A stretch of 64,000 bases of DNA from Thermobifida alba. Its GTDB lineage: Bacteria; Actinomycetota; Actinomycetes; Streptosporangiales; Streptosporangiaceae. Made by a program: the position numbers and the translations under genes. The stretch covers positions 3,950,422-4,014,421 of the forward strand of contig NZ_CP051627.1 in NCBI RefSeq assembly GCF_023208015.1, in the 5' to 3' direction. The notes beneath the pieces were generated by a model. The model was given only the letters and a program-made list of their open reading frames with translations. It had not been told where the DNA came from and did no database searches. Of this stretch, positions 1-8,146 are shown in pieces; positions within the stretch are counted from its first letter, which is position 1; each line of letters begins with the position of its first letter.

Positions 1-687
1 TCCCACCGCGACAGGGGTGAGGTCCCATTCCCGCGGCCCCCAAGAGACGCCGTCGAAATCGCACAGCACGGGACCGTCAGGACCAGGGATCAGGTTGCCC
101 AGGAACGGGTCGCCGTGGATCAGACCCGCTTCCAGCACGTAGTCCAACGACCGGACCTCGGCTTCCACTGCGGCGCACTGTTCCAGCAGCCATTCCTGGT
201 CGCGGGCACTGATGCCTTGGGCGTCGGCGATGCGTGCGCGGATACGGGGAAATGGAGCCCAGTCGGGTAGTGCGAAGTCGGGTTCGGGCAGGGCGTGGAA
301 CCGGCGGAGAATGCGTCCCAGGTCGGCCCCTGTGGGCGCGGGACCGGTGACGGGTACTTCCTCCCAGAACGTTGCCACGTGGCCTGCGGCCTCGACGGGT
401 TGGTCGATGCCGGACAGCAGGCGCACAGCGGGCATGTCTTGGCCGGTCAGCCAGCGGGCCACCTGCACGACCGTGGTGATGCTGGCCCTAGCGGCGCGGG
501 AACCGGCGATGCGCACCACCACCGGAGCCGTGGCCAGCCGCAGTGCGGCGTTGTTGGTGAACTTGATCAACTGGGCGCCGGTCGGATCGAGGCCGACACG
601 GTCGCACAGGGCTGCCACGACCGTGGGGAGCTCGGCCAGCGTGAGACCGCCTGCGGAAGCCGTTGGTGCAGAAGGTGGTGTGCTCAT
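1..687 (-). CDS. APH-family phosphotransferase (partial, runs off the left edge)
   Basis: The visible 229 residues read from an ATG at 687 to the window edge and match an aminoglycoside-phosphotransferase/choline-kinase-like fold. The Brenner motif HGDPFLGN is at residues 191-198 (catalytic Asp193, metal-binding Asn198), and the metal-binding DFD follows at 210-212 in the sequence CDFDGVSWGPREWD. Enzymes of this family transfer the ATP gamma-phosphate to a hydroxyl of a small molecule such as an aminoglycoside, sugar, choline or nucleoside. The ATG overlaps the TGA of the upstream regulator by 4 bases (ATGA), so the two are translationally coupled. The C-terminus is missing because of the window boundary. 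The substrate is unknown; the neighbours hint at a nucleoside-like compound rather than an antibiotic, but that is inference. Confidence 0.8.
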   Translation of the reverse strand, partial: MSTPPSAPTASAGGLTLAELPTVVAALCDRVGLDPTGAQLIKFTNNAALRLATAPVVVRIAGSRAARASITTVVQVARWLTGQDMPAVRLLSGIDQPVEAAGHVATFWEEVPVTGPAPTGADLGRILRRFHALPEPDFALPDWAPFPRIRARIADAQGISARDQEWLLEQCAAVEAEVRSLDYVLEAGLIHGDPFLGNLIPGPDGPVLCDFDGVSWGPREWDLTPVAVG

Positions 688-2054
688 CGTGTCCGCAGCG
701 TAGCAATCCGTTCCACCAGGTCGGCGGCATCGATGGTGTGTACTGCCTGTGCTGCAGCAGCCAAAGGGGCAAGCCGGTCGATGACCCGGGCAGAGCACAG
801 ACGCTCAGCCAAGTCGACAGCGGCATAACCGGCCTCCACGCCTTCCGCGGTATCTCCGCCTGTGATGTGGGCAGTAGCCAAAGCCGCTAGTTCAAACGCG
901 CGACTCCGACTCATTTCCGGTCCTCGTTGGGAGAGGCTACGGGTGAGACTCGTGGTCGCCTGGTTGTAGGCGCGGGGAACGAGCTCCACTAGAGAGGCGT
1001 TGACCACGCCGGTCATGGCGTCCAGGTCGGCAGTGCCGAAGAAACGGGCCCAGGACGGGACACGGGTGTGGTCGGTACGGGTGAATTCGTCCTGGGAACG
1101 TCCCAGCGCTTGGAGCGCGCGGCTTGGGTCTCCTGTCAGGGCATAGGCCCAGGCCTCGTTGGCGTGCAGGATCGCCACGGTTACCCCGCAACCGGAGTTC
1201 TGTCCGGCGATCTGTCCTAACTGGAAGAAGCGCAGGGCGTCGCTGATCAGTCCACGGTGGAGGTGGAGGCGTCCCATGCGGTAGAGGACGTTGGCGGAGA
1301 GAGAAGGCTCCTGGGCATGGTGAGCGTGTTCCAGGGCACGGGCGAAGTGCCACCGTGCGGTGGAGTGGCCGCCGATGTCGAACTCTGTCCATCCCGCCAG
1401 GTTGTGGAGATCGGCCAGAGCGAGGTGCAGTCGAGCTTTGACCCTATCGTTCTCCGAGGCCGCGGTAAGGAAACGGCGGGCGTGGGCGGTGTGAGCGTTG
1501 ATCGCGTCGCGGCATGCTCCACCGCCGTACCGGTAGTCTGCGGCCCTCAAGGAGTGGGTCACTGCTTCGAGGTGTTCCACGTTGGCCATGGTGACTCGCT
1601 GTGGAACCTGAGCCGCTTCTATGGTGAACGGTGAAGTCCACCGGTCTGGTGTCTGGGGAACCACTCCCATGGTGACCTGGGCTGCATAGGCGATCAGGTC
1701 ATGCACTTCCGTGGTTTCGCTGCATACCTCTGGTCCAGAGAAGTGGGTGACATATTCGAGGACTGGCTGAGGCGTCCCCAGTCCTTCCAAGGCTCGGCGT
1801 TTCTTGATGGGGGATCGCAGGGAGCGCTTGCCGGATTCCATCTGCGAGACCATGCCTTGGGACAGGCCGGTCATGTTCGCGATCGCCTCTTGGGTGAGGT
1901 CGGTGCGGGCGCGCAGCAGTCGCACGATCCGCGTCACATCCGAGCGCGCCACCGCCTCGCGGACGTCAGCGCGCTGCCAGAAAGCGACGGGAATGCACTC
2001 GCATCTCCCCTCGGCACGGTCGTGCCCGCAGTGGCCGCAGATCACGGAGGCCAT
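684..2054 (-). CDS. XRE-family regulator with TPR-like C-terminal region
   Basis: This 456-residue protein has an N-terminal Cys/His cluster (CGHCGHDRAEGRCEC, residues 6-20) that could bind zinc. A classic XRE helix-turn-helix follows at about residues 40-90 (LTQEAIANMTGLSQGMVSQMESGKR). The rest is a long alpha-helical region of TPR type, with repeats such as ADLHNLAGWTEFDIG and RALEHAHHAQEPSLSANVLYRMGRL. Such proteins are cytoplasmic DNA-binding regulators, in which the TPR part probably senses a ligand or partner. An AGGAG ribosome site lies 6 bases before the ATG. It overlaps the phosphotransferase gene by 4 bases, so it probably controls that gene, and perhaps the divergent plus-strand operon beginning at 3138. 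The zinc-ribbon idea is inferred from cysteine spacing only. Confidence 0.85.
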   Translation of the reverse strand: MASVICGHCGHDRAEGRCECIPVAFWQRADVREAVARSDVTRIVRLLRARTDLTQEAIANMTGLSQGMVSQMESGKRSLRSPIKKRRALEGLGTPQPVLEYVTHFSGPEVCSETTEVHDLIAYAAQVTMGVVPQTPDRWTSPFTIEAAQVPQRVTMANVEHLEAVTHSLRAADYRYGGGACRDAINAHTAHARRFLTAASENDRVKARLHLALADLHNLAGWTEFDIGGHSTARWHFARALEHAHHAQEPSLSANVLYRMGRLHLHRGLISDALRFFQLGQIAGQNSGCGVTVAILHANEAWAYALTGDPSRALQALGRSQDEFTRTDHTRVPSWARFFGTADLDAMTGVVNASLVELVPRAYNQATTSLTRSLSQRGPEMSRSRAFELAALATAHITGGDTAEGVEAGYAAVDLAERLCSARVIDRLAPLAAAAQAVHTIDAADLVERIATLRTR

Positions 2055-2178
2055 GATCTCCTAAGGAAGCCAGGTACTCCATAACAGATTATTACGGCCT
2101 GCAGCCTGGGCTCGGGTCTCCCAGCCCTCGCAAACCAGCGCAGCCAGACTGTGCGAGCACACAACACGTTCTTCTTCA

Positions 2179-2325
2179 GTGGACGAGGACCGGAACGAGT
2201 TGGGGAGGCCGCATGCCTGCTGGGTTCGCGGAGCCGGAGAGAATCCTCGGATCGACGAGGAGATCCACCGCAGGATCACCGACCTGGCCGACCCGAGCCG
2301 TCCCCGCCACTGGCACCCCTACTGA
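2179..2325 (+). CDS. possible 48-residue small ORF ending in PRHWHPY
   Basis: A GTG at 2179 opens a 48-codon frame ending at 2323-2325 (…DEEIHRRITDLADPSRPRHWHPY). It is not recognised, and no good ribosome site precedes it. The codons for its last residues (PRHWHPY and stop) form a 23-bp sequence that recurs at 2842-2864, where a related end (PRHWHLYWF, stop) can be read. This could be a genuine small gene, or the 3' end of one that was duplicated when the neighbouring regulator decayed. Coding status is uncertain. Confidence 0.25.
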   Translation: MDEDRNELGRPHACWVRGAGENPRIDEEIHRRITDLADPSRPRHWHPY

Positions 2326-2864
2326 CCCCGCCGTATCGGCAACCTGCCGACGACCGGGACTGAGCGGTCCAGGAATTCTCGCACCGCCGGGTGGGCAGAG
2401 TGCGCGGTGAAGCGTCGGACGAGCGAGTCGAGATAGCCGCGGACACGGGCCGAAGCGGTCCGCTCGACCAGCGGAAGGACAGCTGTGCCGAGTGCGGCGG
2501 CCTCGTCGAGTTCGTTCTGAGCGAGTACCGCCGCCACACGCACCATGTGGGAGAAGGAGCGGCTGCGCGCGTAGTCGTCCCCCGTGCTCAGCCTCAGGCA
2601 CTCCTCGGCATGGGTACGAGCTGCGGCAGCGCGACCGAGGTCGCGGTGGCAGTGGGCGAGTTCGTCGGTGAACTCGCAGGCGTCGAAGTATCCGATCCAC
2701 TCAGGATCCTCCTCCGGCCTGCTGCGGACGAACTCCGTCTCGGCCGCGGCCATCGCCCGGGTGCAGGCCGCCGCGTCTCCGGCAGCGGCGGTCGCACGGG
2801 CCTCCATTATGAGGAACCGCGCCTTGATCGATCCGCGTTAGCCCCGCCACTGGCATCTCTACTG
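2302..2864. repeat. 23-bp direct repeat pair flanking a truncated regulator
   Basis: The 23-bp stretch at 2302-2324 recurs at 2842-2864 with 21 of 23 bases identical (540 bp period). The two copies bracket the truncated TPR-regulator pseudogene almost exactly. Both copies end in the same plus-strand reading (PRHWH-x-Y). A duplication or recombination event that inserted or trimmed the regulator would leave this pattern. Confidence 0.6.
2319..2838 (-). pseudogene. C-terminal fragment of a TPR-type regulator
   Basis: The frame reads KARFLIMEARATAAAGDAAAC…, EWIGYFDACEFTDELAHCHRDLGR and …YLDSLVRRFTAHS. This is the C-terminal TPR half of the XRE/TPR regulators common in Streptomyces-like genomes. 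Immediately upstream in frame there is a stop (TAA at 2836-2838) and no helix-turn-helix, so the N-terminal half is gone. An internal ATG at 2807 could give 162 residues, but the homology begins before it. It lies beside the intact TPR regulator (684-2054) and between short direct repeats. I read it as a decayed relative, without DNA-binding ability. Confidence 0.7.
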
Positions 2865-3137
2865 GTTTTAGTGGTTATTCCAATGTTTGAGACATTAGAG
2901 TCATCACACTTTATTGCAATCATTACCGGAGTTGTGCTTGTCCGATCCAGCGGTTCGAGGAACGCTGTAGAGCACCGACAGGAAAAACGTTCTACTCAGA
3001 AGCAAGGCGTCATCGCCCCTCATACGGGAGCACCGGTCGTGCGGCCCGGAGAGAGACCAGTTCTGTGACGTCCTGCTGAAAGCGCGGCACGATGTGCCAG
3101 AGTCTGAGACCAACTCGCCCTGAGCCGAGGAGAGGCC

Positions 3138-3923
3138 GTGCACCTGTTGACCGATCATCCGGGCTGGACCGACTCCGGAGTCCGCGTCGTCCGCACGAGC
3201 GACGGGCCGCGAATCGTCTCCGCTGCCACTCTGCCGCTCCAGCCCCGGGACAGAACGGCCGGACTCATGGTTGACGTCCACGATCCCGTAAACCTTGGCG
3301 AAGGCGTCCCTGAGCGGTTGCGGAAAGTGCTGTACGGGCGGGGACCGGTCGCTCGGTTGCGCAACCCCGACCTGTGGGATGCCCTGGCCACCGCGATCAT
3401 CCGACAGGTCATCCGCGCCGGCCAGGCCCGTCTCATGTATCAGCGGTTCAGCGCAGCTTTCGGTGAGAGCGTCACCCGCGATGGAAACCGGCTACGCGCC
3501 TTTCCCGCCCCGGAGACGGTTCTGGCGGTGAGCGACGCCGAGTACGCGCGCCTGGGCATGGCGTTCAAACGGCGTCCGCTGCGCGCCGCCGCCGAGGCGT
3601 TCCTCGACCTCGGTGACAAATGGGCGAGTCTGCCCCCCACCGACCTGGTCACCGAAGTGCAGTCGGTACACCGGATCGGCCCGTGGACCGCCGGTGCCGC
3701 TGTCGCCGACCACACCGGCGACTTCTCCCGCTACCCCTGCGGCGACCTGGCGGTCCGTACTTATGCGGCTCAGGCTGCCCCTGGCCTGGCCTGGCCCGAC
3801 AGCGAACCCGAGTTCGCCGCCCGCTGGAAGCGCTGCACCACCACTCCCCGCGAACTGTCGACCCTCACCGTGCTCACCCTGGCTCTGGGAGGACGCCGTG
3901 CACAGGAGTACGCCCCCGACTGA
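3138..3923 (+). CDS. HhH-GPD DNA glycosylase-like protein
   Basis: This 261-residue protein belongs to the helix-hairpin-helix/GPD superfamily (AlkA / 3-methyladenine glycosylase branch). The helix-hairpin-helix spans about residues 172-186 (VTEVQSVHRIGPWTA), followed by the conserved YPCGDLAVR with the catalytic-type Asp203. An IIRQVIRAGQA segment at 87-97 corresponds to the usual ISQQ region. These enzymes flip out and excise damaged or modified bases. The GTG start at 3138 follows GAGGAGAGG. The 3' end overlaps the radical SAM gene by 26 bases, which makes co-translation very likely. No iron-sulphur cluster cysteines are present. Whether it acts on DNA or has been re-purposed for nucleoside cleavage cannot be told from sequence. 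Confidence 0.8.
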   Translation: MHLLTDHPGWTDSGVRVVRTSDGPRIVSAATLPLQPRDRTAGLMVDVHDPVNLGEGVPERLRKVLYGRGPVARLRNPDLWDALATAIIRQVIRAGQARLMYQRFSAAFGESVTRDGNRLRAFPAPETVLAVSDAEYARLGMAFKRRPLRAAAEAFLDLGDKWASLPPTDLVTEVQSVHRIGPWTAGAAVADHTGDFSRYPCGDLAVRTYAAQAAPGLAWPDSEPEFAARWKRCTTTPRELSTLTVLTLALGGRRAQEYAPD

Positions 3924-5361
3924 CCCCATCCGCGGTCACAATCCCGACCACGCCCTAGACGCCCTGTTCGTTAACACCCCGCTGCGCGACTACGCCCAGC
4001 GTCCCCGCGTCAACGACTTCACCCTTCCCGTGCTGGGTGTCGGCTACATCGCCACCTACGCCGCCCACCGCGGGTTCAACGTGGGAGTGCTCGACGCCGA
4101 GGCGCTCGGCCTGTCGGTCGCCGACACTGTCGCCGCGGTCAACCGGGCACGGCCCCGCTGGGTCGGATTCAACCTGCTGGCCCCCACCTACGAGATCTCC
4201 GCGACCATCGCCTCGGGCCTCGATCCCGACATCAAGGTGATGGTGGGCGGCCACCAGGCCAAGGCCATGCCCACCCAGATCCTCACCGATGAACGCATGG
4301 CCCGCTGTGCGGCCCTGGTCATCGGCGAGGCCGAGACCCGTGTCGCTGAACTGCTGGACGACCACCACCGCCGCGCCGACCTGCCCGGCGTGATGTGGCT
4401 CGACCCCCTGCTGAAGACCCCGGTCACCGGAGGACGTCCCGGACATGGCCACCACCTCGCCCCGCCCGTCGACGGACTACCGTTCGTGGACCGCCGCTAC
4501 CTCGTCCAAGACCCCTACTCTGACGCAGGGCGATGGGAGGCCGCCATAGTCGCAGCGCGTGGATGCCCCTACGACTGCTCGTTCTGCGGTGCCGCTGTCT
4601 CGGCCAATCCTGACGTCACCATCCGGGTGCGCAGCGCCGAGGGCATCGTCGCCGAGATGGAGCAGTTGCGCGACAACCTCGGCGTGACGGCGTTCCGCTT
4701 CGTCGACGACCTGTTCCTGGGCGCCCGGCGCGTCATCGACCAGATGACAGTCTGCTTCACCAAGGCGCGAATCGGTGACTGGGCGGTGTGGGACGCCACC
4801 GGCCGCATCAACGTACTGCACCGGCTCGACGAAGCAACCCTGGACCTGCTGGCAGCCAACGGGCTGCGTGAGGTCGCCTTGGGCATCGAGTCCGGCAGTG
4901 AACGGGTGCTGACCTACATCGATAAACGCATCACCCGCGACATGGTCCGCTCTGTGATCGTCCGCCTCCTTTCTCGCGGAATCAACGTCAAGGGCTACTT
5001 CATCCTAGGATTTCCCACCGAAACCCGCGAAGAGATGGCCGAGACTGTCGCCCTGGTCCACGAACTGTGGGACCTCGCCGACAGAGCTCCGGGCCGGTTC
5101 CGCTCCTCTGTGTTCGAGTTCCGGCCCTACCCTGGCACACCCGAATGGCGCCGACTGCTCGCCACTGGCCGCTACACCCCCACACAACTGCTCAACTACA
5201 CGGCGGTGGACCTGACCGATCAGGGAGTGGACGTGGCCCTGCACCACCGCGACGAATTCAACTTCTCCACCGGCATCCAGTTCGGCGAGCCCACCGTCGA
5301 GGAAGTACGCGCTGCGCTGGTGGAACTGTCCCGCAGCGAGTACATGCGGAGGGCGGCGTGA
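3898..5361 (+). CDS. B12-binding-domain radical SAM enzyme
   Basis: Read from the GTG at 3898 (GGGAGG just upstream), the product has 487 residues. Residues 20-150 form a Rossmann-like cobalamin-binding-type domain (LFVNTPLRDYAQRP… VLGVGYIATYAAHRG…), but the DxHxxG cobalt-ligand motif is not evident. The radical SAM core follows, with the cluster ligands C223-x3-C227-x2-C230 (GCPYDCSFCG), FRFVDDLF, LREVALGIESGSERVL and GYFILGFPTET. Members of this class methylate or rearrange unactivated carbons, using a 4Fe-4S cluster, SAM and sometimes cobalamin. The frame could extend upstream to 3613, but that part is antisense-like shadow of the glycosylase gene. The stop codon overlaps the kinase GTG (GTGA). 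The substrate is unknown. Confidence 0.85.
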   Translation: MHRSTPPTDPIRGHNPDHALDALFVNTPLRDYAQRPRVNDFTLPVLGVGYIATYAAHRGFNVGVLDAEALGLSVADTVAAVNRARPRWVGFNLLAPTYEISATIASGLDPDIKVMVGGHQAKAMPTQILTDERMARCAALVIGEAETRVAELLDDHHRRADLPGVMWLDPLLKTPVTGGRPGHGHHLAPPVDGLPFVDRRYLVQDPYSDAGRWEAAIVAARGCPYDCSFCGAAVSANPDVTIRVRSAEGIVAEMEQLRDNLGVTAFRFVDDLFLGARRVIDQMTVCFTKARIGDWAVWDATGRINVLHRLDEATLDLLAANGLREVALGIESGSERVLTYIDKRITRDMVRSVIVRLLSRGINVKGYFILGFPTETREEMAETVALVHELWDLADRAPGRFRSSVFEFRPYPGTPEWRRLLATGRYTPTQLLNYTAVDLTDQGVDVALHHRDEFNFSTGIQFGEPTVEEVRAALVELSRSEYMRRAA

Positions 5362-5972
5362 GCGGTCTGTTCGTTGCCTTCGACGGTCCCGGAGGCGCTG
5401 GGAAATCCACCACCGTGAGACTCTTGCGCGAGCGACTTTCCGAGGAAGGGCTGCCGGTGGTCGCCACCACCGAACCGTCGCACTCCGCACTGGGCCGCTT
5501 CACCCGTGCCCACACCGGCGACTACCGCGGCCTGTCCTTGGCCTGCTTGGTCGCCGCCGACCGCTACCACCACCTCGACACCGAGATCCGCCCTGCTCTG
5601 GCAGCAGAACAGTTGGTGCTGTGTGACCGCTACCTTGCCTCGTCCCTGGTCCTGCAAGCCGGAATCGACGGCGTTCCCCCCGAATTCGTCCGCGCCCTCA
5701 ACACCCACGTCGATCTTCCCGACCTGAACGTCATCATGACGGCCCCACCCGATGTGCTCCGCGAGCGGCTGACCACACGCGGCTCCCACGGCCGTTTCGA
5801 GGACGATCCCGCCAACACCGACCGGGAGTTCGTCCTCTACCAGGAAGTGCTTGCCATGCTGGAGGGTATCGGCGTTCCCACACTGGTGATCGACACCGGT
5901 TCTGATGTGGGAACAACGGTTTCCCGTCTCGCCGCAACCATCCAGGCGCTATGGTCGCACCGACATCTCTAG
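5358..5972 (+). CDS. thymidylate-kinase-like nucleoside monophosphate kinase
   Basis: This 204-residue protein has the dTMP kinase layout: P-loop GPGGAGKST at residues 10-18, TEPSHSALG in place of the usual TREPGGTPLG, the substrate-site motif VLCDRYLASSLVLQ, and a short lid region RLTTRGSHGRFEDD. It would transfer phosphate from ATP to a nucleoside monophosphate in the cytoplasm. The GTG at 5358 overlaps the radical SAM stop by 4 bases, so it is translated as part of the same operon. The arginine-poor P-loop and altered TEPS segment suggest that it is not the housekeeping tmk but a specialised paralogue; this is inference. It is followed 25 bases later by a NUDIX gene. Confidence 0.85.
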   Translation: MSGLFVAFDGPGGAGKSTTVRLLRERLSEEGLPVVATTEPSHSALGRFTRAHTGDYRGLSLACLVAADRYHHLDTEIRPALAAEQLVLCDRYLASSLVLQAGIDGVPPEFVRALNTHVDLPDLNVIMTAPPDVLRERLTTRGSHGRFEDDPANTDREFVLYQEVLAMLEGIGVPTLVIDTGSDVGTTVSRLAATIQALWSHRHL

Positions 5973-5997
5973 TAAGCCATCCCAGGTGAGGCCAGCC

Positions 5998-6495
5998 ATG
6001 CCGGAGCGCTACCGCAGCATTGTCGACGTCCACGTCATCCTGCACCGGGACGGGGAGATCCTGCTGCTGGAGCGGCAGAACACCGGATACTGCGACGGCA
6101 TGCTGCACCTGCCCTCCGGCCACCTGGAGGAGGGCGAACCGCTCCACCACGGCGCGGCCCGCGAGGCCCGAGAAGAAGTCGGGGTCGCCGTCGACCCCGA
6201 CGACCTCGCCCTGGCCGCGGTCCTCCACCACCGCCAACGCCCCGACCTGGCCCGCATCGGCGTGTTCTTCACCGCCCGGAACTGGGAGGGGGAGCCCTAC
6301 AACGCCGAACCCCACAAGTGCGGCAAACTCGTGTGGGCCGATCCCCACCTGCTGCCCCACAACACCATCGACTACCCCGCCCAGGGCATCCGCGCCTGGC
6401 TCGCCGGCACCGGGTACGCGCCCCACAACTGGCCGTCTTCCGTCGGCGGTCGACTCATTGATCTGGAGGAGAGGAAGAAGAGGCCCGTTTCCTGA
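5998..6495 (+). CDS. NUDIX hydrolase (first of a pair)
   Basis: This 165-residue protein carries a perfect NUDIX box at residues 41-63 (G-x5-E-x7-REAREEVGV), which binds magnesium and hydrolyses nucleoside-diphosphate-linked compounds. The start is the ATG at 5998 (MPERYRSIVDVHVIL…), 25 bases after the kinase stop and preceded by CAGGTGAGG. The longer frame back to 5905 would overlap the kinase and lacks homology. It lies in the same orientation and close spacing as the glycosylase, radical SAM and kinase genes, so it is the probable fifth enzyme of the cassette. The substrate (a modified nucleotide, or a house-cleaning target such as an oxidised dNTP) is unknown. Confidence 0.85.
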   Translation: MPERYRSIVDVHVILHRDGEILLLERQNTGYCDGMLHLPSGHLEEGEPLHHGAAREAREEVGVAVDPDDLALAAVLHHRQRPDLARIGVFFTARNWEGEPYNAEPHKCGKLVWADPHLLPHNTIDYPAQGIRAWLAGTGYAPHNWPSSVGGRLIDLEERKKRPVS

Positions 6496-6711
6496 CAGCA
6501 CCGGAGCACCTGTGATGGTCAGGGCCCGTATCTGCTGGTCGAGGGCGATATTGGTTGGGAGCTCCTGTGCCGGGTGTGACCGAAGCTGTCATGAAGAGGC
6601 GGAGTCCCGGCTTGTCCCTGTCTGTTATTACGTCCGCTATTGAGCTGGTCTATCACTCCTGCGGCTGCTGCGAAGCAGCTTGCTACTACCGAACCGGCAA
6701 GGATGATCCGT

Positions 6712-7161
6712 ATGGTTGACCACTCGTTTCTCGCTCGACTCACTGCCGAGGCCGAGACCGACGGCGTACAACAACTCGTCGTCGGTGCAGTCGTCCAGCA
6801 CGATGGCAGGGTGCTGCTTCTCCAACGTCCTGAAGACGACTTCATGCCCGGCATCTTCGAACTCCCCAGCGGCAAGGTTGAGGCGGGCGAACAGCTTGAC
6901 GCCGCGCTGGCCCGCGAGGTCAGAGAAGAAACCGGCCTGGACCTCGTCGCCGTCCGGCAGTATCTCGGCAGCTTCGACTACACCAGTGGCAGCGGTAAGA
7001 AAAGCCGACAGTTCAACTTCGCGGTGGACGTGCGCGAACCGGGGCCGGTCGTTCTCCAGGAGCACGACGCCTACACCTGGGCAGCCCTCACCGAGGACCC
7101 GCCCGTCACCGATGCCGTGAAGGACGTGCTGAGCAGGTACCGGGAGGTTGTCGGCGGCTGA
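6712..7161 (+). CDS. NUDIX hydrolase (second of a pair)
   Basis: The product has 149 residues with a NUDIX box at 54-76 (GKVEAGE… REVREETGL), and the body matches MutT/ADP-ribose-pyrophosphatase-like enzymes (VVGAVVQHDGRVLLLQRPEDDF). I chose the ATG at 6712 because AAGGA sits 8 bases before it; ATGs at 6703 and 6640 are possible but less well placed. A 216-base gap with a GCTGCT/AGCAGC hairpin separates it from the first NUDIX gene, so it may have its own promoter. It is only distantly similar to the 5998 protein, so this is not a recent duplication. It is the last gene of the cassette. Confidence 0.85.
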   Translation: MVDHSFLARLTAEAETDGVQQLVVGAVVQHDGRVLLLQRPEDDFMPGIFELPSGKVEAGEQLDAALAREVREETGLDLVAVRQYLGSFDYTSGSGKKSRQFNFAVDVREPGPVVLQEHDAYTWAALTEDPPVTDAVKDVLSRYREVVGG

Positions 7162-7867
7162 GTCTCTGCCCCTCGGCATCTGCGGGTGCTGCTCTGTTCA
7201 GCAGCAGAACGGGATGAGGCGGCTCTGGGCTGTCGCATCCGGTTAGGGAGAATCCCTCGTCTTTGCGGCCGACTGCCCGCCCTGCCGCTGGCCAGTGCCC
7301 CTCGCTGTCCGGAACCCACCCGAGTTAGCCCGGTGAGCCCGCCCTCGCCCGCCTGGTCCTCGCGCCCTCCGGGGTGTCTCTCCCGGCCGAAGGCTCCGGG
7401 ACTGGGGGAGGAAACCCCGACGCAGCCGCCCCTGACCGAGGCCACCTCTGGGGCAGCCCGTCCCGCAGGGCGCTGTGCTTCGGTGTCTCGGCGCTGTCCG
7501 CCGTGGGGATGACCGGTCGCCTCGTCGAGACGTGGCGGTCCACTGGAGGGTTTGCGGTCGCGCCCTTTTCCGTGGCGTTGCCGGAGGATGCACGCAACGT
7601 AGTGGGCTGTTGCCGGTCGCAGTGGCTGTCGCACGAGTTTTTTGCTGTGTACAATAACGTTTGGTGCCGTCCGAATTTCTTCCTGTGAGGCACAGAGCAG
7701 TTCTCTCTATAAAAGGAACCGAGAATCTGCGGTTAGGGCGGGAAGGATGTTTCGTTCCGCCGTTTTGCGGTAGGAGACCAATCGTCACTGCCGCGCAGGC
7801 CGGTGCTCACAGACCGCGCGTGGGACGCACTGCGGCCGGAGACGGTCGCGGGTGCTGTCGTGCGCGC
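7162..7867. other. about 700 bases with no supported gene
   Basis: No frame here has convincing codon bias or a ribosome site, and the overlapping frames on both strands look like shadows. An AT-richer patch around 7635-7660 (TGTACAATAACG) contains a promoter-like TACAAT. Nothing downstream of it on the plus strand is recognisably coding. Confidence 0.4.
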
Positions 7868-7919
7868 AAAAGAAGGGCCCCCAAACGCCTGGCCTGGAAA
7901 CCGTAGCGTTTGAGAGCCC
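7866..7919 (-). terminator. rho-independent-type terminator for the small gene at 7937-8146
   Basis: On the minus strand the arms GGGCTCTCAAACGC (7919-7906) and GCGTTTGGGGGCCC (7888-7875) pair with three mismatches around a 17-base loop. A T-rich run (TTCTTTT, 7874-7868) follows. It lies 18 bases after the stop of the 69-codon gene, which supports that gene being real. Confidence 0.6.
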
Positions 7920-7936
7920 TTGCCGGGGCCTCGGTC

Positions 7937-8146
7937 TCAGAGCCCCAGGAGGATCATCGCCCAGCGGGTGAGGATCTCCAGGAGGTCTCCGAGGCCGAGG
8001 CCTCCTTCTTGGGTGCGGTCGTACACGCTGATCACGTCAACGATCAAACGTGCCACGTAGTTCCCGTAACGGACGGCCTCCAAATAGTCAGACCATACGT
8101 TCACCGACTTCTTGCGGTGCTTTCCGATGTAACGGGTTCTTCGCAC
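7937..8146 (-). CDS. small orphan protein of 69 residues
   Basis: This frame starts at a GTG (8146) with AGGGG seven bases upstream on the minus strand. It encodes a basic N-terminus (MRRTRYIGKHRKKS) followed by an amphipathic helical stretch (SDYLEAVRYGNYVARLIVDVISVYDR) and a hydrophobic end (LGDLLEILTRWAMILLGL). No family is recognised. Its own terminator follows and there is no competing gene, so it is probably genuine. The hydrophobic tail suggests membrane association or a helical-bundle interaction. It is surrounded by non-coding DNA and mobile-element debris, consistent with a cargo gene. Confidence 0.5.
   Translation of the reverse strand: MRRTRYIGKHRKKSVNVWSDYLEAVRYGNYVARLIVDVISVYDRTQEGGLGLGDLLEILTRWAMILLGL

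Noticed and set aside
684..2054. Antibiotic-resistance locus because of the aminoglycoside-phosphotransferase motif
   Set aside because: The APH fold covers many kinases. The context with a TPR regulator and nucleotide enzymes gives no support for drug resistance.
7205..7700. Possible genes on either strand downstream of the second NUDIX gene
   Set aside because: Several overlapping frames are open, but none has a ribosome site, codon bias or family resemblance.
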